This document shows positions 4,892-5,620 of a DNA stretch of 5,620 nucleotides, one piece after another; within the stretch, counting starts at the first letter, position 1, and every line of letters starts with the position of its first letter. The translations under genes were made by a program, and so were the position numbers. The notes under the pieces were generated by a model, which was not told the DNA's origin, did not search any database, and was given only the letters and a program-made list of their open reading frames with translations. Origin of the DNA: Candidatus Dormiibacterota bacterium (GTDB taxonomy: Bacteria; Chloroflexota; Dormibacteria; Aeolococcales; Aeolococcaceae); NCBI GenBank assembly GCA_027451645.1, contig DAIDIX010000054.1, positions 1 to 5,620 of the forward strand. The letters run 5' to 3'.

Positions 4892-5620
4892 CTATGCGAT
4901 CTTGAAGTCTGGATCGCCAGGTCGGATGAGCCTCTTTGGCTGTCCGCCACCACCACCACCACTGCCACTCCCTCCCGGATTGGGCGGAGAGCCAAGATAC
5001 TTGCTGCTTATGTCTGCGGCTGCAGAATGGATGGACTTGATGCGGTCAGGTGTGCCATAGCTGCCAACACCCCCACCACCGCTTTGCGTGAATGCATCCA
5101 TGGCCATGCTATTGAACGCTTCAGGATCGCTTAGCAGTCGATCAGCAACTTCCGGCCTGAGCTGCGTAGCAACACCTACAGCGAAATCCTGGAAATCGCC
5201 AAGGCTGCTTCCCAGTGCTGCCTGCTGCTGCGAACTCATTGACTTCAGAGCCTTGTTCGCCTGGCTGACCCTTCCCTGCATCATGGCAGGCTCAGTGCTT
5301 CCAAACGGTCCACTACCAAAACGGGAGACACCTGCACCAGCAATGCGGTCCATGGCTCCCATGGCCTTGTTGAGTGCACTTGGCTTGCCACCTTCTGCTG
5401 CAACCTGGCCAGCAGACTTGAGGCCAGCCATACGTCCGACAATGGATATATCGTTTGCTGCAGATGGAAGTGCCATTACTGCACCAGCTGCAGCAGTGAT
5501 AGCACCCATTGCTGAGCCGTGGGAGTACCCAGACCACACCAGCTTGTTGATCATCTTGCCAATGAACCAGAATGCACCGAGGATCATGAGAGCTGAGATG
5601 AGTGATCCAAGGAATGGGAT
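4892..5620 (-). CDS. TrbL/VirB6-like conjugative membrane protein, C-terminal part (cut by window edge)
   Basis: The frame is open at the right window edge and gives the last 242 residues. It starts in a membrane segment (FLGSLISALMILGAFWFIGK, residues 3-22), followed by a long Ala/Gly/Ser/Met-rich region with helices such as GQVAAEGGKPSALNKAMGAM. The tail ends in a glycine run (GSGSGGGGGG) and a charged end, KRLIRPGDPDFKIA. A multi-spanning N-terminus followed by a long, low-complexity, Gly/Ala-rich C-terminus is typical of TrbL/VirB6 proteins, which form part of the inner-membrane channel in type IV secretion. The call rests on that architecture and the secretion neighbours; the diagnostic membrane part is outside the window. 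A (CCA)5 tract at 4947-4961 on the plus strand encodes part of the glycine run. The stop is TAG (4894-4892). Confidence 0.68.
   Translation of the reverse strand: MPFLGSLISALMILGAFWFIGKMINKLVWSGYSHGSAMGAITAAAGAVMALPSAANDISIVGRMAGLKSAGQVAAEGGKPSALNKAMGAMDRIAGAGVSRFGSGPFGSTEPAMMQGRVSQANKALKSMSSQQQAALGSSLGDFQDFAVGVATQLRPEVADRLLSDPEAFNSMAMDAFTQSGGGGVGSYGTPDRIKSIHSAAADISSKYLGSPPNPGGSGSGGGGGGQPKRLIRPGDPDFKIA

Noticed and set aside
4947..4961. (CCA)5 tract as a phase-variation repeat
   Set aside because: It is a triplet repeat inside a coding region, so length changes would keep the frame; it merely encodes a glycine run.
4645..4995. ATG at 4995 as the start of the frame ending at 4645
   Set aside because: The first 34 codons overlap the TrbL-like tail and mirror its glycine codons as a valine run; only the part after 4892 looks protein-like.
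4715..5134. Plus-strand 139-codon frame
   Set aside because: It runs opposite the TrbL-like C-terminus; its Pro/Thr run is just the reverse of the glycine codons, and no binding site precedes it.

Overview
The window (about 54% G+C by eye) holds a block of genes that all lie on the minus strand and are transcribed from right to left. No tRNA, rRNA, CRISPR array or insertion sequence was found. The genes match a mixture of two machines. One is a Tad/Flp-type pilus secretion set: a SAF-domain CpaB-like protein, a CpaE/MinD-like protein, a TadA/CpaF ATPase and the start of a TadB-like membrane protein. The other is conjugative type IV secretion: a TrbL/VirB6-like membrane protein. This mixture is, from memory, found in conjugative plasmids and integrative elements of Gram-positive-like phyla (Actinomycetota, Chloroflexota). 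The G+C level would fit Ktedonobacteria-like Chloroflexota, but the taxonomic guess is weak.

Layout in transcription order. (1) 5620-4892: C-terminal 242 residues of a TrbL/VirB6-like protein, cut by the window edge. (2) 4891-3832: about 1 kb with no large gene. It holds several short candidate reading frames (4818-4645, 4565-4320, 4290-4120, 3939-3844), a 9-bp-stem hairpin, and two copies of a TGTCCG-N5-TGTCCG direct repeat. (3) 3831-3115: a 238-aa protein of unknown function with a good ribosome binding site. (4) 3068-2898: a candidate Cys/His-rich 56-aa protein whose stop overlaps the next start. (5) 2901-2230: membrane-anchored SAF/CpaB-like protein. (6) 2226-1519: CpaE-like protein with a degenerate P-loop. 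(7) 1522-113: TadA/CpaF ATPase. (8) 116-1: N-terminus of a TadB-like membrane protein, cut by the left edge.

Genes 5 to 8 form a tight operon: a 2-nt... to 4-nt scale of junctions (ATGA overlaps at 1519-1522 and 113-116, a 3-nt gap at 2227-2229), which points to translational coupling. The inferred job is a cell-surface secretion or conjugation apparatus. The TadA ATPase would power TadB/TadC-like inner-membrane proteins, the CpaE-like protein would position the complex, the SAF protein would act in the cell envelope, and the TrbL-like protein would form a membrane channel component. The least explained parts are the 1-kb small-ORF region and the 238-aa protein.
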